From contig NZ_JAUSMX010000018.1 in the NCBI RefSeq assembly GCF_030646115.1, forward strand, positions 1 to 64,000: 64,000 bases of DNA, written 5' to 3'. Shown in pieces: positions 37,792 through 45,999 of the stretch. The DNA is from Fluviicoccus sp. (GTDB lineage Bacteria > Pseudomonadota > Gammaproteobacteria > Pseudomonadales > Moraxellaceae). Below the pieces are notes generated by a model that did no database searches, was not told the DNA's origin, and saw only the letters and a list, made by a program, of their open reading frames with translations. A program made the translations under genes and the position numbers. Within the stretch, counting starts at the first letter, position 1. Every line of letters starts with the position of its first letter.

Positions 37792-39108
37792 TCAGGGAAT
37801 CTGTTCCCCGTGCTGGGAAAGATCGAGCCCGACCTGTTCATGCTCGACATCAACCCGCAGACCAAACAGCTTGTCGACGACAAACAGGATGACCAGGGTG
37901 ACCAAGCCGCTGTAGGCCAGTGTCGCCACCACTCCTATAGCCTGAACCGTCAGGCTGGCAGGAGCTCCCGCCAGTTCCTTCACCGAGAAGACACCGGTCA
38001 GCAAGGCCCCGACGATGCCGCCGATGCCATGGATACCGAACACATCCAGCGAGTCATCCGCACCCAGCATCCGCTTCAGACCCGTGGCACCCCAGTAGCA
38101 GCAGATCCCGGCCGCCATGCCGATGACATAGGCTCCCGATACCTGGACGAAACCGGATGCCGGGGTAATGGCCACCAGCCCCGCCACCGCTCCCGAGCAA
38201 GCGCCCAGCAACGAGACACGTCCTCGATTGATCCACTCAACCAGCATCCACGTCATGGCGCCCATGGCGGCCGCCACTTGCGTCACCAGCATCGCCAGTC
38301 CGGCGCGGCCGTCCGCCGCAACCGCCGACCCGGCATTGAAGCCGAACCAGCCCACCCATAACAACGAGGCGCCGATCAGGGTCAAGCCCAGGTTATTGGG
38401 AAAGAACGGTTCCCGCCCGTAGTTATGGCGCTTGCCCAACATGAAAGCGCATACCAGACCGGCCACACCGGCATTGATATGCACTACGGTGCCGCCGGCA
38501 AAATCCTGAGCGCCCATGGCCGCCAGCCATCCAGCTGGCTCCCACACCCAATGCGCCACCGGGGCGTAGACCAACAGCGACCACAAGGCCATGAACACCA
38601 TCATGGCGCTGAATTTCATGCGCTCGGCAAACGCGCCGGTTATGAGTGCAGGCGTAATGATGGCGAAGGTCAACTGGAACATCACGAACACCGATTCCGG
38701 AATCGTCGGCGCAATATGGCTGACGCTGACGGTGCCCTGAATGCGGTCAAAAACCATGTTGTTCAGGAACAGGTCGTCAAAGCCGCCAACCCAGGGCGAT
38801 CCCGGCGTGAAAGCCAGCGAATAGCCTACCGCCACCCACAAGGCGGTCACCAGACAGCACACCGCAAAACTTTGCAGCAAGGTCGAAAGGACATTTTTCT
38901 TGCGGACCATGCCGGCGTAGAACAATGCCAGGCCGGGAATAGTCATCAAGAGCACCAGTACAGTTGAAGTGAGCATCCATGCGGTATCGCCTGCACTGAT
39001 TTTGTCCGGGGTAGTGACATAAGGAGCAGATTCCGCCAACGCCCCGCAGGGCATCAGCAGCATGAGCGTTGCCGGAAGAAGCAACGACGTTGCGCTGGAC
39101 CGTTTCAT
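37792..39108 (-). CDS. amt: Ammonium transporter
   Basis: Trimeric ammonium channel of the Amt/MEP family (438 residues) with an N-terminal signal peptide (LMLLMPCGALA) followed by eleven expected helices. Signature segments include DTAWMLTSTVLVLLMTIPGLALFYAG, FAGGTVVHINAGVAGLV and FGIHGIGGIVGALLTG. These contain the twin-histidine pore pattern (HINAG, HGIGG). AGGAGG stands five to six bases before the ATG. No glnK gene is adjacent, unlike the common glnK-amtB pair. A sigma-54 promoter lies just upstream, implying nitrogen control. Confidence 0.95.
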   Translation of the reverse strand: MKRSSATSLLLPATLMLLMPCGALAESAPYVTTPDKISAGDTAWMLTSTVLVLLMTIPGLALFYAGMVRKKNVLSTLLQSFAVCCLVTALWVAVGYSLAFTPGSPWVGGFDDLFLNNMVFDRIQGTVSVSHIAPTIPESVFVMFQLTFAIITPALITGAFAERMKFSAMMVFMALWSLLVYAPVAHWVWEPAGWLAAMGAQDFAGGTVVHINAGVAGLVCAFMLGKRHNYGREPFFPNNLGLTLIGASLLWVGWFGFNAGSAVAADGRAGLAMLVTQVAAAMGAMTWMLVEWINRGRVSLLGACSGAVAGLVAITPASGFVQVSGAYVIGMAAGICCYWGATGLKRMLGADDSLDVFGIHGIGGIVGALLTGVFSVKELAGAPASLTVQAIGVVATLAYSGLVTLVILFVVDKLFGLRVDVEHEQVGLDLSQHGEQIP

Positions 39109-39139
39109 GAAGCCTCCTGATTGGTTTCATTAACGTCTC

Positions 39140-39156
39140 TGCAACAACTGCGCCAA
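39140..39156 (-). promoter_or_regulatory. Sigma-54 promoter of amt
   Basis: Minus strand TTGGCGCAGTTGTTGCA: the invariant GG (-24) and GC (-12) are separated by exactly ten bases and flanked as in the consensus TGGCACG-N4-TTGCA. The start of transcription would fall about 20 bases before the amt ATG. Confidence 0.75.
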
Positions 39157-39476
39157 ATTTCTGAAAGCCGTTAACGTAACCAAGCGGCAATTGCGCCCCA
39201 TCCCGGGGCCGTGCGCACTGCTTCAGTTCACTCCCGATCACAAACGCCTGTCCTGCAGCGGGTTCCACCCCGAAGAACAAGACGCTTACAGATGAGAGCC
39301 TTGTGAAAAGATCTGGAAAACCTCGTCAGGTCTGATCCTGGAGCGAAGAGCGGCCGATACGAAATGTGAGCCAGGTCATGTTCACCAATGAAGAATAAGT
39401 GGACTGCTTTGGCTGGGTATAATCAAACCGGGCGGGAGATGGTGCATCAGTAAAGGTCCAGCCGACGCCCGAACCC

Positions 39477-39502
39477 GTAAAAACGCCCCAAGCCGGGGCG
39501 TT
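39477..39502 (-). terminator. Intrinsic terminator after the AraC gene
   Basis: Minus strand stem AACGCCCC-GGCTT-GGGGCGTT followed by TTTAC, beginning seven bases after the stop. Confidence 0.8.
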
Positions 39503-39508
39503 GAAATC

Positions 39509-40519
39509 TCAGGAGCCCCGGGCGCCCTTGCGCCAGCTGTTGGGCGTGGCGCCGGTCCAGCGCTTGAAGGCGCGGCTGAAATTGGCGACGTCGGAATACC
39601 CCAGTTTCTCGGCGATATCCTCCAGGCTTGCGGGCGATCCTTCCAGCAGGTCTGTCGCCATTTGCTTGCGCGCCTCTTCCACCAGGTCACTGTAGGCCAC
39701 CTGGTTGCCCGCCAGTTGCCGCTTCAGCGTGCGTTCGGACATGTGCAGCCGTTCGGCTACCTGCTCCAGCGTCGCAAAGCCGCGCCGCTCGTCATACATC
39801 AGGGCTTTCACCTGCGCCACGAAGGGCTTGTCCAGACCGAACCGCCGCAAGTCCTGCTCGCACTGGGTCATGGCCATCTGGCTGGCCACCGGATTGGCCA
39901 TGATCAGCGGCAGATCCAGATAGGAGGTCGGGAAAACCAAGCGGTTGACCGGCTGGCCGAAGTCCACCGGGCCTGGCAGATAGGGCTTGATCGGCTCCAG
40001 ATAGGGAGGTTCGTCAAACTCCACCTGCGCACGCCCGCTAAGCGTCTTGCCAGTGACGGTCTGCCCCATGTGCACAAAGCCGAAGATCAGGCAGATGATC
40101 GCCGCTTCGCGCAGCGGCTGCAGGGTGGTATGAGGAATGATGGTCAGGCTGGCCTCCTGCGGCCCCTCCTCCAAACGCAGCTCGAAAGCGGTACTGATCA
40201 TGCCGATGAAGCGCTCGGCCACCGTCAGCGCCTCACGCACCGTGGCTGCGGTCATGGCGGCGAAACCGACAAAACCATGCAGGGACACCTGCATCGTCAC
40301 CCCGAAATGCATGGCCAGCGCCGTCTCGCCAGTCAAATCGCGGGCGCGGATGATCATCGTGTTGAAGTCTTCCAGCGCCAGGCGGCGCTGCGGCTCCAGC
40401 ATCATCTCGCGCGTCAGGCCGGTGCCTTCCAGCATCTGTTCATCACTTACGCCCCAACGGGAGACGATATCCACGATGAACAAGGCATAAACCATCGGCA
40501 GGCTGGGTGAATCATGCAT
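39509..40519 (-). CDS. AraC-family regulator (arabinose-binding-like N-terminus)
   Basis: A 336-residue OruR/ArgR-type regulator with an N-terminal effector domain of the type found next to lipid and hydrocarbon genes. Two helix-turn-helix motifs sit in the C-terminal AraC domain (TLEQVAERLHMSERTLKRQL and LEDIAEKLGYSDVANFSRAFKRWTG). It is divergent from the metal-dependent hydrolase gene and probably controls the block 40631-44070. The ATG at 40519 is chosen; the frame extends 41 codons upstream across the promoter region without similarity. Confidence 0.9.
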   Translation of the reverse strand: MHDSPSLPMVYALFIVDIVSRWGVSDEQMLEGTGLTREMMLEPQRRLALEDFNTMIIRARDLTGETALAMHFGVTMQVSLHGFVGFAAMTAATVREALTVAERFIGMISTAFELRLEEGPQEASLTIIPHTTLQPLREAAIICLIFGFVHMGQTVTGKTLSGRAQVEFDEPPYLEPIKPYLPGPVDFGQPVNRLVFPTSYLDLPLIMANPVASQMAMTQCEQDLRRFGLDKPFVAQVKALMYDERRGFATLEQVAERLHMSERTLKRQLAGNQVAYSDLVEEARKQMATDLLEGSPASLEDIAEKLGYSDVANFSRAFKRWTGATPNSWRKGARGS

Positions 40520-40600
40520 CTCGCGTTGTCCCCAAATGATAAAAAACTGGCACCAAGTCACCTGTTTACAATACGTGCGTACCGCTAAATTGCAAGCATG

Positions 40601-40614
40601 ACATTCGTCAATGT
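40601..40614. promoter_or_regulatory. Palindrome upstream of the hydrolase gene
   Basis: ACATT-CGTC-AATGT inside TGACATTCGTCAATGTAA, 17 bases before the hydrolase start. The position fits a repressor operator or a dimer site for an unidentified regulator. Confidence 0.35.
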
Positions 40615-40630
40615 AACAATAGAGGTTGAC

Positions 40631-41575
40631 ATGAACACCCACACAGCATCCGTTACGACCGCCAAATCCGCAGCTGTTGCTCCAAAGCAGGCCACCGGCG
40701 CCAGCGTCAATATTCCGCCGCGTCGTCTGGACTTCGAGTTTCCGGAGACCATGTCACGTTATTACTTTGACAACAGCCCGTTCCTGAGCAGTTTCCTGAC
40801 TACGCTGTCAGCGCTGTTCCCGGAAGGCGAATCCTTCTTCGTGGAGTCGGTGCGCGCCTATCGCGACCAGATTACCGACCCGGTGCTGCGCGCCCAGGTT
40901 TCCGGCTTCATTGGCCAGGAAGCCATGCACAGCAAGGAACACGCTTCTTTCAACGAAGCCGCCACCCGTATGGGCTACCCGGTACTGCAGCAGGACAAGG
41001 AACTAGGCTATGTGCTGCGCTTCGGGCAACGATTCCTGCCGAAGGCCGTTCAGATTTCGATTACCACCGCGCTGGAACACTATACCGCCATCATCGCGGA
41101 AATGCTGCTGCGTGACCCGGACGTTCAGCAAAAGTTCAGCCCGGAAATGCGCCAGTTATGGTTGTGGCATGCCCTGGAAGAAAACGAGCACAAGACCGTA
41201 GCTTATGATGTGTACGAACAGGTCAGCGGCAGCTACTTGCTGCGCGCCGGCACCATGATTCCGGTCACCGCCATCTTCTTTGCCGTGGTGGCTGTCAACC
41301 ATACCCGCATGCTGGTGGCCGACGGCAAGCTGACCAACTTCAAGGACAACTGGAACGGCCTGAAGTACTGCTGGGGCGGCCGCAAGGGCGTGTTTTCCCG
41401 CCTGCTGCCGGTGTACCTGGATTACTTCCGTCCCGACTTCCACCCCAATGACCACGACACCTCCGCCCTGCTTGACGAGTGGCGCGAGAAGCTGTTCGGC
41501 AATAAGGGTCTGCTGACGGAACAACTGAAAACCGCTGGCAAGAAGAAGTCCCGCAAACTTGCCGCCGCCGCGTAA
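40631..41575 (+). CDS. Metal-dependent hydrolase (COG3687/PF10118)
   Basis: A 314-residue protein of the predicted metal-dependent hydrolase family. It has ferritin-like pairs of metal-binding residues, GQEAMHSKEH and ALEENEHK, that could hold a di-metal site. A hydrophobic helix (MIPVTAIFFAVVAVNH) suggests membrane association. Members commonly neighbour AraC regulators, ferredoxin reductases and desaturases, as here, but the reaction is unknown. AGAGG is six bases before the ATG at 40631. The alanine-rich N-terminus (residues 1-30) looks unstructured. Confidence 0.87.
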   Translation: MNTHTASVTTAKSAAVAPKQATGASVNIPPRRLDFEFPETMSRYYFDNSPFLSSFLTTLSALFPEGESFFVESVRAYRDQITDPVLRAQVSGFIGQEAMHSKEHASFNEAATRMGYPVLQQDKELGYVLRFGQRFLPKAVQISITTALEHYTAIIAEMLLRDPDVQQKFSPEMRQLWLWHALEENEHKTVAYDVYEQVSGSYLLRAGTMIPVTAIFFAVVAVNHTRMLVADGKLTNFKDNWNGLKYCWGGRKGVFSRLLPVYLDYFRPDFHPNDHDTSALLDEWREKLFGNKGLLTEQLKTAGKKKSRKLAAAA

Positions 41576-41716
41576 CCGCGTCATCGTTATAGAACTCGCC
41601 GGCGGGCTGACCCATCCCGCTGGTGTCACCTATGTCGCACACCCGTGACATGACCCGGCAAGGATGCCACCATTACCGCACCCGCCCCCTGAAAGCCGGC
41701 AGCATTCCGTCACCAA

Positions 41717-41749
41717 GGCCGGAACAGCAATAACTTTGGCCGGAACGGC
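41717..41749 (+). promoter_or_regulatory. Tandem 21-bp-spaced direct repeat, candidate AraC-type site
   Basis: GGCCGGAACAGC (41717-41728) and GGCCGGAACGGC (41738-41749) are direct repeats offset by exactly 21 bp, two helical turns, as in binding sites of AraC-family activators. They end 65 bases before the ferredoxin reductase ATG. The AraC-type gene at 39509-40519 is the obvious candidate ligand. Confidence 0.5.
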
Positions 41750-41814
41750 GCTTTATTGAACGGCCCCCCCTCGTTAGTCTTTCGCCATCAAATCACAACA
41801 ATAAAAACGCCAAC

Positions 41815-42927
41815 ATGACGACCTTAACCACCGGTACCACCTCCCGGCCCGGAAGAGACTTTGCCCCGTTTCAGCCCGTTCCGTTCTGGCAGCGTCAAGG
41901 CTACCTGCAAACCCACCTGGACTTCCTGCTGCGTGAAATCAGCCCGACGCTGTCACGCAGGGAGATGATGGCCCGGGTAGTGGAGGTGATTTCCGAAACC
42001 GCCGACACCAAGACCTTTGTGCTGCGTCCTCCCCGGCGCTGGCAGGGCTTCCAGGCTGGCATGCACTTGCCGGTGGCGTTGGAACTGAACGGCGTCCGGA
42101 CACGCCGCACCTATTCGCTGTCGTCCACACCGGACCAGTTCCGCCGCCATGGCACTGTCGCCATTACCGTGAAGCGCCAGCCCGGCGGCAAGCTGTCCAA
42201 CGCCTTGTTCTATAAACTGCAGCCTGGCCAATGGTTGCGTATCGGTCAGGCTGCCGGTGAGTTCACGCTGGCGAAGTCGTCACGGGACAAATTGCTGTTT
42301 CTGGCCGCCGGCAGTGGCATCACGCCCTTGTTTTCCATGCTCACTGCCCAAAGCGGCAAAGATATTGTCCTGATGTATTACTGCCGCTCGCCGGAAGAGG
42401 TCATTTTCGCTCTTCAATTGGAGCAGTTGGCCCGCACGCAGCCTGGTTTCACGCTGGTCATCCAGTTGTCCGGCCAGCACGGCCGCATTGCCCTGCCCCA
42501 CCTCAAGCGTTACTGCCCGGATGCCACCGAGCGCGATGTCTTCCTGTGCGGTCCGGGCGGCTTCATGACGTCTGCCAATAGCGTGCTGGATACGCTGGGC
42601 GTGGCGGCGGATCGCCGTTTCTGTGAAAGTTTCGGCCTGCACATCAACCCCACTATTACGGATGCCGGGGTTGCTGCCGATGTCGTCTTCACCCGCACCG
42701 GCCTGCAGGTTAAAGGCGATGGCCGCCATACCTTGCTGGAACTGGCCGAACAAGCCGGACTGACACCCAAATACGGGTGCCGCAGCGGACTGTGCCATGA
42801 GTGCACCTGCCGCAAGCTGAGCGGTGTGGTGGTGGATGCCCGCAGCGGCAAGACCCTGGGGCCGGATGCCACGGAAATCCAGGCGTGCATCGCCATTCCC
42901 CAGGGCCGGGTCGAGATTGCCCTGTAG
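41815..42927 (+). CDS. Ferredoxin-NAD(P) reductase-type flavoprotein with 2Fe-2S domain
   Basis: A 370-residue electron-transfer protein. It has an FAD domain with RTYSLSS, an NAD(P) domain with LAAGSGITPLFSML and CGPGGFM, and a C-terminal plant-type 2Fe-2S ferredoxin domain with ligands Cys322, 327, 330 and 358 (CRSGLCHEC). It is the likely electron donor of the desaturase encoded next. No clear Shine-Dalgarno precedes the ATG. Confidence 0.93.
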   Translation: MTTLTTGTTSRPGRDFAPFQPVPFWQRQGYLQTHLDFLLREISPTLSRREMMARVVEVISETADTKTFVLRPPRRWQGFQAGMHLPVALELNGVRTRRTYSLSSTPDQFRRHGTVAITVKRQPGGKLSNALFYKLQPGQWLRIGQAAGEFTLAKSSRDKLLFLAAGSGITPLFSMLTAQSGKDIVLMYYCRSPEEVIFALQLEQLARTQPGFTLVIQLSGQHGRIALPHLKRYCPDATERDVFLCGPGGFMTSANSVLDTLGVAADRRFCESFGLHINPTITDAGVAADVVFTRTGLQVKGDGRHTLLELAEQAGLTPKYGCRSGLCHECTCRKLSGVVVDARSGKTLGPDATEIQACIAIPQGRVEIAL

Positions 42928-42987
42928 TGCGCCACCAGCGGTCAAAGCCCCCGAAAACAACCATAATCAAAATATGAGTGACGCGTG

Positions 42988-44070
42988 ATGACTAAACCCG
43001 GCGTAGAAAAACTGGATGCCTTCGGCCAGGAACTGGATGCGCTGCGCGATGCCGCCATGGCCGACCTGGGCCAGCGCGATGCCAACCATATTCGCGGTGT
43101 CATCCGCATACAGCGTTATGCCGAAATCGGCGGCCGCGCCTTGCTGCTCTTCGGTTTCAGCCTGCTGGCGTGGCCGTTGGGCGTGGCGCTGCTGGCCCTG
43201 TCGAAAATCCTCAACAACATGGAAGTCGGCCATAACGTCATGCATGGCCAGTACGACTGGATGAACGACCCGGAGCTTCACTCCCAAAGCCATGACTGGG
43301 ACAATATTTGTGACCCGGACTCCTGGCGCAAAACCCATAATTTCGAGCATCACTCCTTTACCAACATTATCGGCAAGGACCGGGATTTTGGTTATGGCGC
43401 CTACCGCCTGCAGCACGATATGCCCTGGGAGCCGCGACACCGTTACCAGATTCCGTTTTATATCCTGATGGCGCTGTTGTTCCAGTGGGGTTTGGGGTTG
43501 CATGACCTGGAGGCCGAGCGCATCCGCGCCGGGGAAATCACCCGCGAGTCCAAGCAAGCGGTGTGGCGCACTTTTCTGCAACGGGCCAAGTCGCATATGC
43601 TGAAGGATTACCTGCTGTGGCCGTTGCTGGCCATGCCGCTGCTGGGTGTGAAGGGTTTTCTGGCGGTGATGCTGGGAAATTTCCTGGCCAATACCATTCG
43701 CAACGTCTGGGCGTCGGCGGTAATTTTCTGCGGACATTTCACTGATAACGTGCAGACCTTCCAGCCTGAGGAGTGCGAGAACGAAAGCCGGGGCCAGTGG
43801 TATTACCGGCAGATCCTGGGCTCCAGCAATTTTCGGGGCGGACGCTGGATGCATATCATGACCGGTCACCTCAGTTACCAGATTGAGCATCATCTGTTTC
43901 CGGATATTCCGGCGCATCGTTATGCGGAACTGGGGCCGAAGGTGGAGGCGATTTGTGCGCGTTACGGGGTTGCCTATAACACCGGGCGGCTGGGGGCGCA
44001 GTATGTGTCGGTGCTGAAGCGGCTGGCGCGGTATTCGGTGGAGCCGGGAAGGGAGGAGCAGTTGGTGTGA
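42988..44070 (+). CDS. Membrane fatty-acid desaturase
   Basis: A 360-residue acyl-CoA/lipid desaturase-family protein with the three histidine boxes: HNVMH, HNFEHH and QIEHHLFP. Several membrane segments lie between them. Such enzymes insert double bonds using the electron chain of the preceding reductase. The ATG at 42988 is used; a GTG immediately before it is an alternative. It ends the AraC-controlled block and faces the GNAT gene convergently. Confidence 0.92.
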   Translation: MTKPGVEKLDAFGQELDALRDAAMADLGQRDANHIRGVIRIQRYAEIGGRALLLFGFSLLAWPLGVALLALSKILNNMEVGHNVMHGQYDWMNDPELHSQSHDWDNICDPDSWRKTHNFEHHSFTNIIGKDRDFGYGAYRLQHDMPWEPRHRYQIPFYILMALLFQWGLGLHDLEAERIRAGEITRESKQAVWRTFLQRAKSHMLKDYLLWPLLAMPLLGVKGFLAVMLGNFLANTIRNVWASAVIFCGHFTDNVQTFQPEECENESRGQWYYRQILGSSNFRGGRWMHIMTGHLSYQIEHHLFPDIPAHRYAELGPKVEAICARYGVAYNTGRLGAQYVSVLKRLARYSVEPGREEQLV

Positions 44071-44111
44071 GGGAATCAGGCGGGGTTCAATCCCGCCCAA
44101 GGGGCCTTTAT

Positions 44112-44136
44112 GAAAAGCCCTTTGGAATAAAGGGCT
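44112..44136 (-). terminator. Terminator of the GNAT gene
   Basis: Minus strand stem AGCCCTTT-ATTCC-AAAGGGCT followed by TTTC, overlapping the GNAT stop codon. A second hairpin, GGCGGG/CCCGCC (44079-44097), follows the desaturase stop on the other side. Confidence 0.55.
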
Positions 44137-44566
44137 ACAGCTTCATCGACATATGATGACCCGCAAAAAGCATCCCCTTGCGCAGATACAACCGATGAGC
44201 ATCCTGGCGCTGGTAACCGGTATCCAGATGCATTTCATCGCACTCACGACGCTGGCCCTCGGCAATCAGCCAGTCCAGCATCGCCCCGCCCAGCCCGCCC
44301 CGGCGCTTGTCAGGATCAGAAACCAGGTCATCGACATAGAACACCCGGCCCCAGGCCATGAAAGACATGACCCGACAACCCGCCGCCGCCGCAATTTCCC
44401 CGTCCTGTTCCATATAAACCACCGAATAACCCTCGGCGGCCTGCACTTCCAGGCGACGTTGAAACTCCTCCGGCGTCAAATGCGGACGCAGGATAACGAA
44501 CAAACGGAAACATCCGGCGACATCCGCCTCGTTGCGGATATCCAGCGTCTTGACCTCAAAACTCAT
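44135..44566 (-). CDS. GNAT-family N-acetyltransferase
   Basis: A 143-residue acetyltransferase. The acetyl-CoA loop is KRRGGLGGAMLDWLI, and the preceding strand FYVDDLVSDP is typical of the fold. The substrate is unknown. The ATG giving MSFEVKTLD is preferred to an upstream TTG. It ends at a terminator facing the desaturase gene. Confidence 0.85.
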   Translation of the reverse strand: MSFEVKTLDIRNEADVAGCFRLFVILRPHLTPEEFQRRLEVQAAEGYSVVYMEQDGEIAAAAGCRVMSFMAWGRVFYVDDLVSDPDKRRGGLGGAMLDWLIAEGQRRECDEMHLDTGYQRQDAHRLYLRKGMLFAGHHMSMKL

Positions 44567-44645
44567 GTTCTTGTTCTCGCGGGTACATCGCTCCCGTGAC
44601 AAGGGAGTGACAAGTGTCGAATCCTGCGACTTTTCCGCTCATTCG

Positions 44646-45368
44646 TCAATCAGTCATCTGTGACGGGCTGCCCGCCTGTCGCAAACCGTCCAGATCCAGG
44701 ATTTCCATTTCGCGGTAACTCAGCTTCACCAGCCCCTGCCCCTCCAGCTGGCGCAGCACCTGATTGATGGTTTGCCGCGACAAGGACAACATGCTGGCCA
44801 ACTGGTCCTGCGGTAACGGCAACACCCGCCGCGTCCGGTCCTGCCACTCGCCATAGCCCTCCGCCATGAACACCAGCCGCCGCGCCACCCGGATCGGCGC
44901 GGGTAGTAAAGCCGCCTCTTCCAGCGCAATGAAGGCGAAACGCATCTTCTGGCTTTGCAGCAGCCCGAACCAGAACCACCAACCGGGGTTGGCTGCCAGC
45001 ATCGCTTCCAGCGCCGCCTTTGGCACGCGCAGCACCAGCGACGACTGGTCGGCAATGACATCGTGAGTACGCGCCAATCCGTCAAACAGCGCGATTTCAC
45101 CAAACCAGCTGCACGGCTCCAGAATAGCCAGGATCGCTTCCTTGCCATTTTCACTGACACCCACCGTGCGCAACGCCCCGCGCACCACACAGTAGATGCC
45201 GTCAAAGGCGTCGCCGCGGGCAAACAGGCGCTGACCGGTATCCAGGGCATGCAGAACCGCACCGTCCAGCAGGGCGTCCTGCAAGGCCGCGGGCAGGCCG
45301 CCAAACCAGCGTCCGGCGACAATCGCCTCGCGGTGAGCGGTGATATCGGAACGGGAGGGAGACGACAT
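44646..45368 (-). CDS. Crp/Fnr-family transcriptional regulator
   Basis: A 240-residue regulator. The N-terminal cyclic-nucleotide-binding-type domain includes ARGDAFDGIYCVVRGALR and SWFGEIALFDG. The C-terminal helix-turn-helix reads QLASMLSLSRQTINQVLRQLEGQGL. The cysteines needed for an Fnr iron-sulfur cluster are absent. Divergent from the DUF962 gene 102 bases away, which it may regulate. The start at 45368 matches the usual length; the open frame upstream is antisense to other genes. Confidence 0.88.
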   Translation of the reverse strand: MSSPSRSDITAHREAIVAGRWFGGLPAALQDALLDGAVLHALDTGQRLFARGDAFDGIYCVVRGALRTVGVSENGKEAILAILEPCSWFGEIALFDGLARTHDVIADQSSLVLRVPKAALEAMLAANPGWWFWFGLLQSQKMRFAFIALEEAALLPAPIRVARRLVFMAEGYGEWQDRTRRVLPLPQDQLASMLSLSRQTINQVLRQLEGQGLVKLSYREMEILDLDGLRQAGSPSQMTD

Positions 45369-45470
45369 AAGGCTAAAGTTCCGGATAAATTCCACCCAAG
45401 TGTCGGATAGATGACAAAAGGCCGTCAAGGAATTGACTATGATGATCAAACAGCAATGAGGAGCATTCCC

Positions 45471-45986
45471 ATGAAGACCCTGACTGACCACCTGACCATG
45501 TACGCCGAGTATCACCGCGACAAGCGCAACATCGCCACCCATTTCGTGGGCATTCCGCTGATTGTGCTCTCCATCACCACCCTGCTGTCCGTTCCGGCGC
45601 TGTCTTTCAATGCCGGCGGCCTGCACCTGAGCGCCGCCATCATTCTGGCCCTCTTTTCCAGCCTGTTCTACCTGCGCCTGGACCTCGCCTTCGGCCTGAC
45701 CATGACTGCACTGATGGTCAGCATGGTGCTGGGCGGCGAAGCCATTGTGCAGGCGCTGCCGGAACAGGCGGTGACGGTCGGCGTCGCGCTGTTCGTAGTG
45801 GGCTGGATCTTTCAATTTGTTGGGCATTATTGGGAAAAGCGCAAACCCGCCTTTGTGGATGACCTGGTCGGCCTGCTGGTCGGCCCGCTGTTCCTGGTGG
45901 CGGAAGTGGCCTTTGCCGTCGGTCTGGCCAAAAAGGAAAAAGACGAAGTGCTGCGCCGCGCCGGTCCCACCCTGACCCGTTCCTGA
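45471..45986 (+). CDS. DUF962/Mpo1-like membrane protein
   Basis: A 171-residue membrane protein related to yeast Mpo1 (YGL010w), an iron-dependent dioxygenase in alpha-oxidation of 2-hydroxy fatty acids. Conserved histidines are in AEYHRDKRNIATHFVGIP and FVGHYWEKRKP. About five hydrophobic segments. Its bacterial substrate is unknown. GAGGAG lies upstream. The creatininase-like gene follows 13 bases later, so the two probably form an operon. Confidence 0.85.
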   Translation: MKTLTDHLTMYAEYHRDKRNIATHFVGIPLIVLSITTLLSVPALSFNAGGLHLSAAIILALFSSLFYLRLDLAFGLTMTALMVSMVLGGEAIVQALPEQAVTVGVALFVVGWIFQFVGHYWEKRKPAFVDDLVGLLVGPLFLVAEVAFAVGLAKKEKDEVLRRAGPTLTRS

Positions 45987-45999
45987 ACCCGAGACGACC

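Larger units (their letters stand above)
39109..39508. other. 400-base region between araC-type gene and amt
   Basis: No gene supported. It holds the sigma-54 promoter of amt at the left and the terminator of the AraC gene at the right. A GC-rich partly symmetric stretch at 39190-39216 (GCGCCCC...GGGGCCGTGCGC) might be an NtrC site but matches TGCACC-N5-GGTGCA poorly. A plus-strand TATAAT (39418-39423) lacks a -35 partner. Confidence 0.5.
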
